5,843 bases of DNA from the NCBI GenBank assembly GCA_023436685.1, contig JAEZIL010000177.1:1-5843 (forward strand). The letters are read 5' to 3'. A model generated the notes under the pieces. The model ran no database searches. It was not told the origin of the DNA and saw only the letters and a program-made list of their open reading frames with translations. Positions 5,263-5,843 of this stretch are shown in pieces (the first letter of the stretch is position 1; each line of letters begins with the position of its first letter). Origin of the DNA: Bacteroidota bacterium. Lineage in GTDB: Bacteria; Bacteroidota; Bacteroidia; Chitinophagales; Chitinophagaceae. The position numbers were made by a program, and so were the translations under genes.

Positions 5263-5843
5263 ATGCAATATCGTTTAACCCTAGCATTTTTATTACTGAC
5301 TAGTTACTCATTCGGCCAATCCCATGCCGATACTCTGAAAAGAAAGGACCCAGAAGGATGGGAGTTTATGCAAATCCGGAATTTTAAAAAGGTTGTACTG
5401 GAAGGGAGTTTACATAATGGCATTAAAGAGGGCGTGTGGACAGAATATTGGCCAACTGAATATCCACAGAGCATTACATCGTATGTAAAAGGCAAAATCG
5501 ATGGTACCAGGGCGGTCTTAGATGGTATGGGGCGAATTGAAGTTATAGAGAATTATAAAGCAGGCAAATTGGAAGGGCCAAGAAAAGTATACAATACTCA
5601 GAAGCCCGGGCACATAATGGAGATGGCATATTACTCTGAAGGCAAAAAACATGGTAACCATACTAAGTGGCACGAGAACGGACGCATGCAGGAAACAGGG
5701 AATTATGTATATGATCAAAGAGACGGCCTTACAACCTGGTATTACGAAAATGGCAATAAATCTGTGGAATATACCTATCGGGCGGGCATATTAGAAGGCA
5801 CCGCCTCAACTTACTATGAAAATGGCAGAGTAAAAGCTTACGG
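5263..5843 (+). CDS. Secreted YwqK/MORN-like repeat protein, cut by the right edge
   Basis: The frame stays open from the ATG at 5263 to the window end (193 residues plus two bases). Residues 1-22 form a signal peptide: Arg4, a hydrophobic core LTLAFLLLTSYSF, and a likely cleavage after SHA (residues 20-22) or near Gly18. No lipobox cysteine is present. The rest consists of degenerate repeats built on a G-K-x-x-G turn followed by an aromatic strand and often ENG: units begin near residues 52 (NGIKEGVWTEYW), 76 (KGKIDG), 100 (AGKLEGPRKVY), 126 (EGKKHG...WHENG), 151 (DQRDGLTTWYYENG) and 174 (AGILEGTASTYYENG). This is the pattern annotated as YwqK-family 'antitoxin' or MORN-like. An envelope or extracellular scaffold role is likely, but no function is established. 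An in-frame ATG at 5212 would add 17 residues before the signal peptide and fits less well. The gene is divergent from the Fe-S protein gene. Confidence 0.8.
   Translation, partial: MQYRLTLAFLLLTSYSFGQSHADTLKRKDPEGWEFMQIRNFKKVVLEGSLHNGIKEGVWTEYWPTEYPQSITSYVKGKIDGTRAVLDGMGRIEVIENYKAGKLEGPRKVYNTQKPGHIMEMAYYSEGKKHGNHTKWHENGRMQETGNYVYDQRDGLTTWYYENGNKSVEYTYRAGILEGTASTYYENGRVKAY

Noticed and set aside
5304..5718. Two minus-strand open frames of 63 and 66 residues
   Set aside because: They are antisense to the signal-peptide and repeat protein that runs to the window edge, whose repeat pattern is clearly the coding frame.
5263..5843. Reading the YwqK-like protein as part of a toxin-antitoxin system
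   Set aside because: The family label is historical. This protein has a signal peptide and surface-type repeats, and no toxin gene is visible beside it.

Overview
The window looks like a chromosomal segment of a Bacteroidota bacterium, most likely from the Chitinophagales/Sphingobacteriales side. It is AT-rich, Shine-Dalgarno sites are weak or absent, and several genes are preceded by matches to the Bacteroidota promoter element TAnnTTTG. The gene content also fits: a dipeptide epimerase, a YafV-type nitrilase, a two-halved RND/MMPL exporter, an Scs7-type fatty acid hydroxylase, and a YwqK-type repeat protein. Assignment below phylum is inference from protein resemblance.

Layout. Positions 1-189 (minus) hold the N-terminal part of an L-Ala-D/L-Glu dipeptide epimerase that runs off the left edge. 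A 43-nt divergent spacer separates it from a plus-strand series: a nitrilase-family omega-amidase (233-1009), an RND-superfamily transporter (1058-3415) and a fatty acid 2-hydroxylase-like membrane protein (3470-4084). The hydroxylase meets a minus-strand pair tail to tail. That pair is a fused 4Fe-4S/CDGSH iron-sulfur protein (5146-4721) followed by a Nudix CoA pyrophosphatase (4728-4081); the two overlap by 8 nt. A 116-nt divergent spacer containing a 14-bp perfect palindrome then leads to a secreted YwqK/MORN-like repeat protein (from 5263), which is cut by the right edge. No stretch of 300 bases lacks a gene, and I saw no RNA genes, insertion sequences or CRISPR arrays.

How the genes may work together. 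The epimerase belongs to peptidoglycan-peptide recycling, and the nitrilase to keto-acid amide clean-up or methionine salvage. The RND exporter and the hydroxylase are co-directional and 54 nt apart, which suggests, but does not prove, a link through lipid modification and export; Bacteroidota make hydroxylated sphingolipids and sulfonolipids. The Fe-S protein and CoA pyrophosphatase form a translationally coupled pair. Most of the window is ordinary housekeeping and accessory metabolism. The points most worth checking are the asymmetric proton-relay residues of the RND protein, the hydroxylase without a cytochrome b5 domain next to a small Fe-S protein, the 11-bp hairpin inside the end of the Nudix gene beside shared convergent stop codons, and the palindrome upstream of the Fe-S gene.
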